Shown piece after piece: positions 1 through 9,590 of a DNA stretch of 64,000 nt. The translations under genes and the position numbers were made by a program. Under the pieces are notes generated by a model. That model was given only the letters and a program-made list of their open reading frames with translations. It made no database searches and was not told the DNA's origin. Source of the DNA: Roseateles subflavus (lineage in GTDB: Bacteria; Pseudomonadota; Gammaproteobacteria; Burkholderiales; Burkholderiaceae_C); NCBI RefSeq assembly GCF_030285365.1, contig NZ_JASVDS010000002.1:434001-498000 (forward strand). Direction: 5' to 3'. The number at the start of each line of letters is the position of its first letter. The stretch's first letter is position 1.

Positions 1-459
1 GTCGGGCAGCACGTCCGCGACGCGCTCCTGCAACGAGAGCCGGCCCTCGGACACGGCGATGCCCACCAGCAGCGACAGGAGCGTCTTGGACATCGACGCC
101 GACAGCAGCCGCGTGCCCGGCCCGGTGCCCTGGAGGTAGCGCTCGAAGACCCGCTGCCCCTGGTGCAGCACGAGGAAGCCGGTCGTGCAGAAGCTGCCCA
201 GGTAGGTGTCCAGCGTGCGGGAGGTGTCCGTGCCGCGCGGGCGGTAGCGCACCGGACCCAGCGGCACGCCCTCCGGCAGGGCCTGGACCTGGGTGGAGGG
301 CGGCGCCTCGTTGCTGGGGTAGCGACGCTGGGTGTCGATGAAGTTGCCGATGCAGCCGTCCTGAGCCCGGGCGGGCGCGGCGGCCACCGCCGCCAGCAGC
401 AGGGGCAGCGCCCGCGCAAGGGCCAGCAGCGGATGACGGCGGAGCGGGAGGTGGCGCAT
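1..459 (-). CDS. Secreted serine hydrolase, class C beta-lactamase-like (partial)
   Basis: The first 153 codons of a gene that runs off the left edge. The ATG gives a typical signal peptide (basic start, Leu/Ala core, likely cut near A-R-A at 30-32), so the product is exported. Residues 122-125 read SMSK, followed by a hydrophobic helix and then GRLSLQERVADVLPD, the SxxK nucleophile and following layout of penicillin-recognising hydrolases (class C beta-lactamase, esterase and 6-aminohexanoate-dimer hydrolase families). The SxxK serine is expected to be the acyl-enzyme nucleophile. The downstream YxN and KTG-like motifs lie outside the window, so esterase and beta-lactamase activity cannot be told apart. 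It follows the sugar transport ATPase gene on the same strand after 120 bp. Confidence 0.75.
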   Translation of the reverse strand, partial: MRHLPLRRHPLLALARALPLLLAAVAAAPARAQDGCIGNFIDTQRRYPSNEAPPSTQVQALPEGVPLGPVRYRPRGTDTSRTLDTYLGSFCTTGFLVLHQGQRVFERYLQGTGPGTRLLSASMSKTLLSLLVGIAVSEGRLSLQERVADVLPD

Positions 460-579
460 GGGCAAGGGTCCGGGCGTGAGGGCGAGGTCACCATCATCGC
501 CGAGCCCCGGCCGTCACGGGCGGACATGGGTCCTGCGTGTTAGGGATGCCGCGTGGTGTGCGCCCCTCGCGCGGCCCGT

Positions 580-1638
<1,059 letters not shown>

Positions 1639-1639
1639 C

Positions 1640-2977
1640 TCAGGCCCCCTTGGCTTGCGCGGCCAGGAACTGGCGGTACCAGCGGGCGCTGTCCTTGAGC
1701 GTGCGCTGCTGGGTCTCGTAGTCCACGTGCACGATGCCGAAGCGCTTGGCATAGCCCGAGGACCACTCGAAGTTGTCCAGCAGGCTCCAGACCATGTAGG
1801 CATCGACCGGCACGCCCTCCTGGCGTGCCGCCTGCACGGCGGCGATGTGGCGCTGCAGGTAGCGCGTGCGGGCCTCGTCCTGCACGCGGCCGTCCACCCA
1901 GGGGTCGGGGAAGGCGCCGCCGTTCTCGGTCACCCACAGGCTGGGCACCTGCGGGTAGTCGCGGTGCAGGCGCAGCAGGAGCTCGGTCAGGCCTTCAGGA
2001 TAGACCTCCCAGCCCATCTCGTTGACCTCCTTGCCGGCCGCCTTCGGGTCCCAGGGCTTGTCGGCGCTCTGCACCGAGCGGGAGTAGTAGTTGACGCCGA
2101 GGAAGTCGATCGGCTGGCGGATCTCGGCCAGGTCGCCGTCCTGCATCTTCGGCGCCTTCTCGCCCAGGTCCAGCCAGATGTCGACCGGGTAGCGGCCCTG
2201 GCACAGCGGGTCCATGTACCAGCGCAGCAGGCGTCCGTCCTCGACGATGGCCTTGGCGCGATCGGCGGCGGAGGGCGTGGCGGGGTGGGTGGGGGCGAGG
2301 TTGAGCACGATGCCCAGCTTCTCCCTGGCGCCCGCGGCCCGCAGTGCCTTCACGGCCCGGCCATGACTCAGCAGCAGGTGGTGGGAGACCTGCAGCGCGA
2401 GCGCCTCGTCCTTGAGGCCTGGCGCGAAGACGCCGTTCTGGTGGCCCAGCACCGCCACGACCCAGGGCTCGTTGTGCGTGCACAGCGAAGCCAGGCGGTC
2501 GCCCAGGCGGCGCTGGATGCCCAGGGCGTAGTCGACGAAGCGGTCCACCGTCTCGCGGCTGCCCCAGCCGCCCTGGTCCTGCAGGGCCTGGGGCAGGTCC
2601 CAGTGGTTGAGGGTCAGGTGCGGCTGCAGACCGCGGGCGAGCATGCCGTCCACCAGGCGGTCGTAGAAGGCCAGGCCGGCCTCGTTCCAGGCGCCCTGGC
2701 CCGTGGGCTGCACGCGGGGCCAGCTCACGCTGAAGCGGTAGGCATTGACGCCCAGGCCCTGGATGAGGTCGAGGTCGTCGGCCCAGCGCTGGTAGTGCTC
2801 GCAGGCCACGCGGCCGTCGCTGGCATCGGCGATGGCGCCGCTCTGGCGGCAGAAGGTGTCCCAGATGCTGGGGCCCTTGCCGTCGGCATCGGCGGCGCCT
2901 TCGATCTGGAAGGCGCTGGTGGAGACGCCCCAGACGAAGTCGGGCGGGAAGTGCAGGGCGGTGGTCGGGTCGGTCAT
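1640..2977 (-). CDS. Beta-glucosidase, glycoside hydrolase family 1
   Basis: A 445-residue GH1 enzyme, full length for the family. The acid/base glutamate lies in THNEPW (E170) and the nucleophile in VTENGG (E351). The start FPPDFVWGVSTSAFQIEGA and the end MVWSLLDNFEWSSGYAKRFG are family hallmarks. It has no signal peptide, so it should cleave the imported sugar in the cytoplasm by a retaining mechanism, releasing glucose from a beta-linked disaccharide or aryl glucoside. A GTG at 3034 would add 19 residues and overlap the upstream permease gene; the ATG at 2977 was chosen because it gives the standard family start. It lies between the permease and ATPase genes, so uptake and hydrolysis are coupled in one operon. 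Cellobiose-type substrates are likely but not proven. Confidence 0.95.
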   Translation of the reverse strand: MTDPTTALHFPPDFVWGVSTSAFQIEGAADADGKGPSIWDTFCRQSGAIADASDGRVACEHYQRWADDLDLIQGLGVNAYRFSVSWPRVQPTGQGAWNEAGLAFYDRLVDGMLARGLQPHLTLNHWDLPQALQDQGGWGSRETVDRFVDYALGIQRRLGDRLASLCTHNEPWVVAVLGHQNGVFAPGLKDEALALQVSHHLLLSHGRAVKALRAAGAREKLGIVLNLAPTHPATPSAADRAKAIVEDGRLLRWYMDPLCQGRYPVDIWLDLGEKAPKMQDGDLAEIRQPIDFLGVNYYSRSVQSADKPWDPKAAGKEVNEMGWEVYPEGLTELLLRLHRDYPQVPSLWVTENGGAFPDPWVDGRVQDEARTRYLQRHIAAVQAARQEGVPVDAYMVWSLLDNFEWSSGYAKRFGIVHVDYETQQRTLKDSARWYRQFLAAQAKGA

Positions 2978-3020
2978 GGGGCAGGTCGGCGGAAGGAGAA
3001 CGGGTGAGGAAGGCGCGGGC

Positions 3021-3854
3021 TCACTTGACGGCACCGGCGGTCAGGCCGGCGATGAGTTGGCGTGAGGCCAGCATGAAGAGGGCGATGAGGGGCAGCGTGG
3101 CCACGGCGGCACCGGCGATGAGCGCGCCCCACTCGGTGTCCACGGGGTTCTGCAGCAGGCGCAGGGCCAGCGGCAGGGTGAAGTGCTCGGGGCTGCGCAG
3201 CACGATCAGCGGGCCCACGAAGTTGTTCCAGCTGCCGATGAAGGCGATGAGCCCCAGCGTCCCGAGGGCCGGCTTCAGCAGCGGCAGCACGATGCGGACG
3301 AAGATGCCCAGCTCGCCGCAGCCGTCCATGCGGGCGGCCTCGATCAGCTCCTTGGGCACGGCGCTGCGGGCGTACTGGCGCATCAGGAAGATGCCGAAGG
3401 CGTTGGCCGCGCCGGGCAGGTACAGCGCCCGCGGCTCGTCGATCCAGCCCAGCAGGTCCATCACCATGAAGCTGGGGATCATGCTCATGAAGCTGGGCAG
3501 CAGCATGGTGCCCAGCACCAGGGCGAAGAGCGGGCGCTTGAAGCGGAACTCGAACATCGCGAAGGCATAGCCGCCCATGGCGCAGAAGAGCAGCGTGAGC
3601 GCCGTGGACATCAGCGCCACGTAGAGGCTCCAGCCCACGCTGCGCCAGAAGGGGATGCGCTCGCCCAGCAGGCGCAGATTGGCGAGCAGGTCGTCGCCGA
3701 ACCACAGGGGCGGGGGGACGCTGAAGATGTCCGTCCGGGACTGCGTGGCGAAGACGAACATCACGTAGAAGGGTGCCAGCATCAGCAGGGCGCCGGCCCC
3801 GACGAGGGCGTAGGCGAGCCAGCGTGAGCTCGGCAGGGCGGGGCGGGGGCTCAT
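3021..3854 (-). CDS. Sugar ABC transporter permease, MalG type
   Basis: A 277-residue inner-membrane subunit with about six hydrophobic segments and the EAA loop (EAARMDGCGELGIFV) that docks onto the ATPase. The N-terminal segment and the long periplasmic stretch after FATQSRTDIFSVPPPL match the MalG/carbohydrate uptake 1 (CUT1) family. The ATG at 3854 overlaps the upstream permease stop by one base (TGATG), indicating translational coupling. It pairs with the MalF-type permease to form the channel; the binding protein two genes upstream supplies the ligand. Confidence 0.94.
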   Translation of the reverse strand: MSPRPALPSSRWLAYALVGAGALLMLAPFYVMFVFATQSRTDIFSVPPPLWFGDDLLANLRLLGERIPFWRSVGWSLYVALMSTALTLLFCAMGGYAFAMFEFRFKRPLFALVLGTMLLPSFMSMIPSFMVMDLLGWIDEPRALYLPGAANAFGIFLMRQYARSAVPKELIEAARMDGCGELGIFVRIVLPLLKPALGTLGLIAFIGSWNNFVGPLIVLRSPEHFTLPLALRLLQNPVDTEWGALIAGAAVATLPLIALFMLASRQLIAGLTAGAVK

Positions 3855-4774
3855 CACGCGCGCTCCTTTCCGAAGGCGCGGTGCAGGGCCGCCGTGGCCG
3901 CCGCGAGGATCGCGAACAGCAGCCACGACATCGCCGCCGCGGCGCCGAAGTCGTTGAAGTCGAAGGCCAGGCGGTAGAGGTAGACCGCGCTGCTCATGCC
4001 CGCCTGGTCATTGCCGCCGCGGCCGTTGGTCAGCACGAAGGGCTCCTCGAAGAGCTGCAGGCTGCCCACGACGGAGAGCGTGAAGCCGAAGAGCATCATG
4101 CTGCGCAGGCCCGGCAGGGTGATGTGCAGGAAGCGCTGCCAGCGGCCGGCGCCGTCCATCATCGCGGCCTCGTACAGGTCCTTGGGAATGGTCTGCAGGG
4201 CGGCGAGGTACAGCACGGTGTGGAAGCCCACGTAGCGCCAGAACACGACCAGGGCGATGGCGGGGCGCAGGCGGTCCGGGTCGTTGAGCCAGTCGATGGC
4301 CTGCGCGGGCAGCAGCAGGCCGAGGCCCGGGAGCTGGCGCAGCGTGGCCAGGCCGCTGTTGATCAGGCCGTAGTCCGTCGAGAACAGGGCGCTGAACAGG
4401 ATGGCGATGGCGACCGTCGAGGTGATGTAGGGCAGGAAGTAGGCGCCCATCAGCGCGTTGCGCCAGCGCTGGCCGAGCGCCTGCAGGCCGCAGGCCAGAG
4501 GCAGGGCCACCAGATGCTGGGGCAGCGCACTCGCCACGCCCAGCCACACGGTGTTGCCCAGGGACTTCCAGAACCAGGCGTCCTTCAGCGCGAAGGCGAA
4601 GTTGTCCAGGCCGACCCACTCCATGGCCGCGAGGCCGCTGGTGGGTTCCCAGCGGTTCAGTGCCAGCCACAGCGAGAACAGCAGTGGGAAGAGGCCGAAG
4701 ACGGCGAACAGCACGAGGAAGGGCACGAGGAGCACATAGGGCGCGTGCTGCGGGCGGATGCGCAGGCGGCTCAT
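3854..4774 (-). CDS. Sugar ABC transporter permease, MalF type
   Basis: A 306-residue inner-membrane protein with six predicted helices, starting with MSRLRIRPQHAPYVLLVPFL. The cytoplasmic EAA loop reads EAAMMDGAGRWQRFLHI. It belongs to the CUT1 family of importers for di- and oligosaccharides. Its ATG overlaps the binding-protein stop in an ATGA arrangement, and its own stop overlaps the next permease start. A much longer open frame runs upstream in the same phase but is the shadow of the binding-protein gene; the chosen start is the first one that yields a permease. Confidence 0.94.
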   Translation of the reverse strand: MSRLRIRPQHAPYVLLVPFLVLFAVFGLFPLLFSLWLALNRWEPTSGLAAMEWVGLDNFAFALKDAWFWKSLGNTVWLGVASALPQHLVALPLACGLQALGQRWRNALMGAYFLPYITSTVAIAILFSALFSTDYGLINSGLATLRQLPGLGLLLPAQAIDWLNDPDRLRPAIALVVFWRYVGFHTVLYLAALQTIPKDLYEAAMMDGAGRWQRFLHITLPGLRSMMLFGFTLSVVGSLQLFEEPFVLTNGRGGNDQAGMSSAVYLYRLAFDFNDFGAAAAMSWLLFAILAAATAALHRAFGKERA

Positions 4775-6027
4775 CGGGCGGCCCTCGTCTGCAGCAGGCG
4801 CTCGGCGTCGCCCAGGGCGCTCGCGATGTCCTTGCCGCGGGTGAGCACCTTGTCCAGCTCGGTGTTGATGACCTCGTCGGCGAAGGCGTCCTGGCGGTGG
4901 ACGGCCACGGGCGTGATCCGGCGGGCGGCCTCGCGCCACAGGTGCCGGGCCCGCTGGCCGCCCAGGAAGGCCACCGGCTCGTCGAAGAAGGGGTCCTCGA
5001 AGGTGTCGACCAGCGCGGGGAAGATGTCGTGCGTCTGGAAGGCGTCCAGCAGCAGGGTCTTGTTGAGGGTCAGGTCTTGCATGAAGTCCCAGGCCAGGGC
5101 GCGGCGCGCCGGGTCGCCCTTGGCGGGCAGGGCGTAGAAGCTGCCGCCGTAGGCCGCGAAGGCGCCTTCGGGCAGCTGGGCCGCGCGCCACAGGCCGCGC
5201 GTCTTGGGCGCCAGCCAGGAGCCCATGAAGCCCACGAGCCAGGCGCCGATCATCTGTGTCGCGATCAGCCCGCGGCGGAAGCCCTCGGTCCAGTCGCTGG
5301 ACCAGTTGTAGACCTTGGCATCCAGCCCCTCGGCGCGCACCTGGCGGGCCAGCTCGAAGGCCCGCTGGAAGCGCGGCGTGTTGACCAGCACGCGGTTGTC
5401 CTGGCTGAAGTAGAGGCCCTCGCCGTCCTGCACGCCGGTGCGGATCAGGATGTCCTTCATGTCCCGTGCATGGGCCAGCAGGTAGGCCCCGGTCTGGCGG
5501 CGGATCTCGCGCCCGGCGGCCACGTAGCCGGCCCAGCTGCCGTTGAGGTCCTCGGCCTTCAAGCCGGCGCGGGCCAGCAGGTCCTGGCGGTAGAGCAGGG
5601 TGCCGGGGCCGATGTCCGAGGGCAGGGCGACGAGCTCGCCGCGACGGTTGCTGGCCTGGCCCCAGGTGTAGGGCACGAAGCGCTCGCGCAGGCGCTCCGC
5701 CTGGCAGGGCGCCTGACGCAGGTCGAAGAGCCCGCGGCCCTGGGCGAAGCGGCCCACGTAGCCGACCTCCAGCGCCATGAGGTCCGGCAGATGGCTGCCG
5801 GTGGACAGCGCCGTGATCATGGCCGTGTGGTGGTCGTTCATCTCGCGGCTGATGACCTCCACCTCCACGCCCGGGTGCCGCGCCGTCCAGGCCGGCACGG
5901 CGGCGCGGACGATGGCGTCCAGCTTGGGATAGGCGGCGACGGTCAGTCGCTGCGGTGCCGCGGCCCGTCCGGCCCCGGCCCACAGGCCCAGGGCCAGCCC
6001 GAGGCCGGCGCGTCGTTGTGCATCCAC
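4771..6027 (-). CDS. Sugar ABC transporter periplasmic binding protein
   Basis: A 418-residue family 1 extracellular solute-binding protein. After a signal peptide (residues 1 to about 23) the mature part begins QRLTVAAYPKLDAIVRAAVPAW, the first strand of the type-2 periplasmic binding fold. It should capture the sugar in the periplasm and deliver it to the two permeases. It starts with GTG; no in-frame ATG is available near the signal peptide. It is the first gene of its operon, 99 bp downstream of a perfect LacI-type operator and a near-consensus sigma-70 promoter. The ligand cannot be read from sequence; the beta-glucosidase in the operon suggests a beta-linked glucoside. Confidence 0.93.
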   Translation of the reverse strand: MDAQRRAGLGLALGLWAGAGRAAAPQRLTVAAYPKLDAIVRAAVPAWTARHPGVEVEVISREMNDHHTAMITALSTGSHLPDLMALEVGYVGRFAQGRGLFDLRQAPCQAERLRERFVPYTWGQASNRRGELVALPSDIGPGTLLYRQDLLARAGLKAEDLNGSWAGYVAAGREIRRQTGAYLLAHARDMKDILIRTGVQDGEGLYFSQDNRVLVNTPRFQRAFELARQVRAEGLDAKVYNWSSDWTEGFRRGLIATQMIGAWLVGFMGSWLAPKTRGLWRAAQLPEGAFAAYGGSFYALPAKGDPARRALAWDFMQDLTLNKTLLLDAFQTHDIFPALVDTFEDPFFDEPVAFLGGQRARHLWREAARRITPVAVHRQDAFADEVINTELDKVLTRGKDIASALGDAERLLQTRAAR

Positions 6028-6125
6028 GTTGTCTCTCGTCGTTGTCTTGGGCGCGTCGAGGCGCCTGGGAATCGTGGGCCGGAGGGCCGCGCCTCGCGAT
6101 CGATGCCGTTGCTGTGCATGAATCG

Positions 6126-6139
6126 TGAAAGCGCTTTCA
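6126..6139. promoter_or_regulatory. LacI-type operator upstream of the binding-protein operon
   Basis: A perfect 14-bp palindrome, TGAAAGCGCTTTCA, with the central CG typical of LacI-family sites. It begins one base downstream of the -10 element of the promoter on the minus strand, so a bound repressor would cover the transcription start. The identical sequence precedes the TonB-dependent receptor gene. The LacI-type regulator encoded at 12827-13876 is the obvious candidate to bind it. Confidence 0.85.
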
Positions 6140-6140
6140 A

Positions 6141-6169
6141 ACTATAGGGAAGCCCTGGGGCGATGTCAA
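6141..6169 (-). promoter_or_regulatory. Sigma-70 promoter of the binding-protein operon
   Basis: On the minus strand TTGACA (6169-6164), a 17-bp spacer and TATAGT (6146-6141) form an almost perfect sigma-70 promoter. The operator palindrome follows immediately after one base. Such a strong core promoter overlapped by an operator is the expected design for a gene held off by a repressor until an inducer appears. Confidence 0.8.
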
Positions 6170-6217
6170 TGGCGCCGACCCGCTTCGGGGGAGGCATCGC
6201 GGGGCGGCAGGCGGGCC

Positions 6218-7741
6218 TCAGGCCACGGCCTGCGCCACCTTCGCCTGGGCCGCCGCGCAGAAGCGTCGCACGTAGGCCTCGTGCGCGGGCAGCGATTGCA
6301 CGGTGTGCGCCACCTGCTCGTGCAGGCCGCCCAGGAACTGCCGCAGCTCGGCGTCGCCCATGAGGTCGGCCACCGGGTGGTAGGCCTGCGGCACCAGGCC
6401 CTGGCCCATCATCACCTGGATCCAGGAGTTCTCCGCGAAGAGCTCGTCGGCCGGCCGGAACACGCGCCCCGTCTGCGCGAAGAGGTCGAGGCGATGGCGC
6501 AGGCTCGGCGGCACCGCCATCTCGCGGCAGTGCGTCCACAGCGCCGAGCCTTCGCGGGCGTTGAGGTGGTAGTGCAGGACGATGAAGTCCCGGATGTGCG
6601 CCAGGTCCTTCTGCGTCTGGCCGTTGAACTCCTCGATGTCGCAGGCCCGGATGCCGCCGGCCGGGAACATCTGCAGCAGGCGGATGGCTGCGCGCTGGAT
6701 CAGGTGGATGCTGGTGGACTCCAGCGGCTCGATGAAGCCGCTCGCGAGGCCCACGGCGACGCAGTTCTTCTCCCAGGTGCGCAGGCGCTGGCCCGGCGTG
6801 AAGCGCAGCACGCGCGGCTGGATCAGCAGCTCGCCCTCCACGTGGCGGCGCAGGACGTCCGGCGCGTCGGCATCGTCCAGCAGGCGGCTGCTGTAGACGA
6901 GGCCGTTGCCCACGCGGTGCTGCAGGGGGATGCGCCACTGCCAGCCGAAGTCATGGGCGATGGAGCGCGTGTAGGGCGGCGCCTCGCGCACCGCGGCGGT
7001 CTGCACGGCCACGGCGCGGTCGCAGGGCAGCCAGTGGGTCCAGTCCTCGTAGGCCACGCCCAGCGTCTCACCCAGCAGGAGGGACCGGAAGCCGGTGCAG
7101 TCAACGAACAGATCGCCCTCGACGAGGCTGCCGTCCTGCATGCGCAGCGCGCTCAGGGCGCCGTCGGGGCCCTGCGTCAGCACCTCGGCGATCTTGCCCT
7201 CGATGCGCTGCACGCCGTGCTGCTGCGCGATGGCGCGCAGGAAGCGGGCGTAGCGCGAGGCGTCGAGGTGGTAGGCGTAGTTCAGGCCATTGCGCGGCAG
7301 ATGGGCGAAGCGCTGCGCCTCGGCGGCGCGCAGCTCCAGGCAGTACTCGCCGTAGGGGCGGGCGAGGCCCTGACGCTGGCCCTTGAGCCAGAAGTGCTGG
7401 AAGCCGGCGCTCCAGTGGTCCTGGCCGGTGCGACCGAAGGCGTGGAGGTAGGACTCGCCGGGCGTCTTCCAGCCCTCGAACTGGATGCCCAGCTTGAAGG
7501 TGGCCTGGGTGGCGGCCATGAACTCGGCCTCGTCGATGCCCAGCAGCTCGTGGTAGGCATGCAGGGCCGGGATCGTGGCTTCGCCGACGCCGACAGTGCC
7601 GATCTCCTCGGACTCCACCAGGCGGATCTGCACCTGGCGCCCGAGCAGCTTGCCCATCAGCGCGGCGACCATCCAGCCGGCGGTGCCGCCCCCGGCGATG
7701 ACGACGCGGCGGACGGGCTGTGAGGTGTGGAAGGGGGTCAT
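6218..7741 (-). CDS. Tryptophan-halogenase-like flavoprotein of a TonB receptor locus
   Basis: A 507-residue FAD-dependent halogenase-family protein. The nucleotide-binding motif GGGTAGW is at 17-23 and the diagnostic WQWRIP (WxWxIP) at 267-272. K83, in TFKLGI, sits where the catalytic lysine of PrnA-type halogenases is expected, and GFIEPLESTS matches the conserved C-terminal block. All key elements look intact. Members of this clade next to TonB receptors, SapC and cupin-like genes are common in Caulobacter, Xanthomonas and marine gammaproteobacteria, but to my knowledge their substrates are unknown; a role in sugar use or receptor function is inference. A reduced flavin supplier would also be needed and is not seen here. 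It lies 26 bp after the cupin-like gene. Confidence 0.9.
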   Translation of the reverse strand: MTPFHTSQPVRRVVIAGGGTAGWMVAALMGKLLGRQVQIRLVESEEIGTVGVGEATIPALHAYHELLGIDEAEFMAATQATFKLGIQFEGWKTPGESYLHAFGRTGQDHWSAGFQHFWLKGQRQGLARPYGEYCLELRAAEAQRFAHLPRNGLNYAYHLDASRYARFLRAIAQQHGVQRIEGKIAEVLTQGPDGALSALRMQDGSLVEGDLFVDCTGFRSLLLGETLGVAYEDWTHWLPCDRAVAVQTAAVREAPPYTRSIAHDFGWQWRIPLQHRVGNGLVYSSRLLDDADAPDVLRRHVEGELLIQPRVLRFTPGQRLRTWEKNCVAVGLASGFIEPLESTSIHLIQRAAIRLLQMFPAGGIRACDIEEFNGQTQKDLAHIRDFIVLHYHLNAREGSALWTHCREMAVPPSLRHRLDLFAQTGRVFRPADELFAENSWIQVMMGQGLVPQAYHPVADLMGDAELRQFLGGLHEQVAHTVQSLPAHEAYVRRFCAAAQAKVAQAVA

Positions 7742-7767
7742 GCAGGGCCTCGTCGGGTGGTGGGGGC

Positions 7768-8772
7768 TCAACGATTGAGCTTGTTCAGCAGCAGGGCGCG
7801 CAGGCGGCGATGGGCGGCCTCGTCCAGCGGACCGAGCGCGCCCCGCGCCGGCGGGGGCAGATGGGCGGCGGTGTGCTCGCCGGCCTCGAAGACGTAGTGG
7901 TCGAAGAGCGCGCGCCAGGCCTCGCGCTCGGCCGGCGGCAGGTCGCGCACCGTGGCCAGGGCCAGCCACAGCGCGCTCGTGGGCGCGTCCTGCCAGGGCG
8001 GCGTGCGGCGCCACCAGTAGTTGAGCAGGCCGCTGAAGGGGTCCAGCGCCTCCACCTGGTGCCACCACTGGCTGGGGATGTAGATCGCGTCGCCGGCCTC
8101 GAGGGTCACCTCTTGCGCGCGGGCCTGTGCGGCGGCGAAGCGCGGGAAGCGCTGCAGGTCCGGCGCGGCGGCATCGACGAGGCTGACGGGCTGGCCGGCC
8201 GGCGTGAGGTCCAGCGGGCCGATGTAGAGATCACCCACGGCCTCGGGCGGATAGAGCGTGAAGCGGCGGCGGCCGCTGACGCAGCAGGCGATGTTGCGGG
8301 GCCAGTCCTGGTGCGCGGGCACCGTGACGCGGTTGCCCAGCCACAGGCTTGCCAGCGGCGGCTCCTCGGCCTCGATGGCCAGCGGATGCGACGCCAGCAG
8401 TCCCGGCAGGCAGGTCTCGACGGTGGTCGAGCCCATGTAGACGGTGGAGGGCGCCGGGTCGTCCAGGGCGGCCATCAGCTCGTCCAGCACGGCGCCGAAG
8501 GGCACCAGGGCGCGGCTGAAGTTGAAGCCCTGGACATCGGGCGTGTAGGCGATCCGGCCGCCGGTCTCCGGGGCCAGGCGGTAGATGCCCACGGTGGCGT
8601 CGCGCCAGTGGCGACGCAGCAGCGCAGCCGCATCACGAGGGCTGCGGCGGCTCGCCTGCACGAGGGGCCAGTGCGAGACCAGGCCGCGCAGCACGCAGGG
8701 CGTGTCGCCGTCCGGGCCGGTGCCGGTCAGCGCGGACGGGACCTGGCCGGGATGGCAGGGCAGCTCGCGCAT
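7768..8772 (-). CDS. Cupin-like/JmjC-fold protein (putative Fe(II)/2-oxoglutarate oxygenase)
   Basis: A 334-residue protein of the Cupin_8 (JmjC-like) family. The probable iron ligands are H154 and D156 (in VPAHQDWPRN) and H238 (in IPSQWWHQVEA), the HxD...H triad. The stretch SGRRRFTLYPPE between them is a family hallmark. Such proteins are 2-oxoglutarate-dependent hydroxylases acting on protein or small-molecule targets; the target here is unknown. A TTG 18 bases further upstream would overlap sapC; the ATG at 8772 was chosen because GAGAGG lies about seven bases before it. The gene lies between sapC and the halogenase-like gene, an association repeated in many TonB receptor loci. Confidence 0.88.
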   Translation of the reverse strand: MRELPCHPGQVPSALTGTGPDGDTPCVLRGLVSHWPLVQASRRSPRDAAALLRRHWRDATVGIYRLAPETGGRIAYTPDVQGFNFSRALVPFGAVLDELMAALDDPAPSTVYMGSTTVETCLPGLLASHPLAIEAEEPPLASLWLGNRVTVPAHQDWPRNIACCVSGRRRFTLYPPEAVGDLYIGPLDLTPAGQPVSLVDAAAPDLQRFPRFAAAQARAQEVTLEAGDAIYIPSQWWHQVEALDPFSGLLNYWWRRTPPWQDAPTSALWLALATVRDLPPAEREAWRALFDHYVFEAGEHTAAHLPPPARGALGPLDEAAHRRLRALLLNKLNR

Positions 8773-8782
8773 CGCGGGCCTC

Positions 8783-9478
8783 TCAGCCAAGGCGCTGCTC
8801 GCGCTGCACGAGATCGCCGAAGCGAGACAGCGAGGCCACGGCCATGGCCAGCGGCAGCCATTCGCCGCGCTCGTGCAGCTCCGCCACGACGTCGCCGGGC
8901 AGGGCGGCCAGGCGCTCCTCGTGGATCACATGGAAGCCGCCGATGCGGCGCGTGCCGCCCGCCGGCAGGGGCAGGTCGAGCGCCATCGGCTCGAGCAGCT
9001 CCAGGCGCAGCAAGCGCGCGATGAAGGCGGGCAGCGTCTGCAGCCCGTCGTGCAGGGCCTGCAGCACGCCGATGCGGCGCTCCAGCAGCGGCGAGAGGCC
9101 GCCCTGGGGCAGGAAGAGGGGCTCGCCGCCGCGCTCGCTCAGGCGGGGGCTGTCGAGGTCGATGTGCACGACCCATTGCGTGGCGTCGCGGCCCACCATC
9201 AGGGGCTGGCGCTCCATCGCCCAGGGCAGGTGCGGCGCCTCCCAGCCCTCGGGACCGAGAAAGAGATTGCCGGCGCCGCTGAGGCTCATCAGCGCCACGG
9301 GCTGGAAGGGCAGCTCGCCGCTGCCGGCCTGGAAGACGATGGGGAAGCAGCCCTGCAGCAGGCGGAACTCCGCCGGGACCGTGGGCACGGCGGCCAGGTC
9401 GTCGCCGAAGGCCGCTGACGGCGCGGGGTCCAGGTGCAGGGCCTGGTGGCTGATGTTGTCGAGCAGGGCGGGGCGCAT
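8783..9478 (-). CDS. SapC family protein
   Basis: A 231-residue SapC-family protein with the expected pattern of a central LFLGPEGWEAPHLPWAMERQP block and a C-terminal HVIHEERLAALPGDVVAELHERG block. No signal peptide or membrane segment is visible. The family takes its name from a Campylobacter S-layer locus, but in proteobacteria it is found mostly beside TonB-dependent receptors, cupin-like proteins and halogenase-like proteins. The biochemical role is not established. It lies between the receptor gene (113 bp upstream) and the cupin-like gene (10 bp downstream). Confidence 0.88.
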   Translation of the reverse strand: MRPALLDNISHQALHLDPAPSAAFGDDLAAVPTVPAEFRLLQGCFPIVFQAGSGELPFQPVALMSLSGAGNLFLGPEGWEAPHLPWAMERQPLMVGRDATQWVVHIDLDSPRLSERGGEPLFLPQGGLSPLLERRIGVLQALHDGLQTLPAFIARLLRLELLEPMALDLPLPAGGTRRIGGFHVIHEERLAALPGDVVAELHERGEWLPLAMAVASLSRFGDLVQREQRLG

Positions 9479-9571
9479 GGGGGTGTTCGGGTCGGGCTGG
9501 GCCGATGGTAGAGAGACCGGGATCCCGCCGGGATGGGCAGGATCCCTGAGCGAGGGGGCCGCCGTGGGGCA

Positions 9572-9588
9572 GCCCCGCTCACCGGGGC
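9572..9588 (-). other. Small hairpin between receptor gene and sapC
   Basis: GCCCCG at 9572-9577 and CGGGGC at 9583-9588 can pair around a five-base loop just after the receptor stop codon. There is no T-run, so a processing or stabilising element that lowers downstream expression is more likely than a full terminator. Function is a guess. Confidence 0.3.
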
Positions 9589-9590
9589 GC

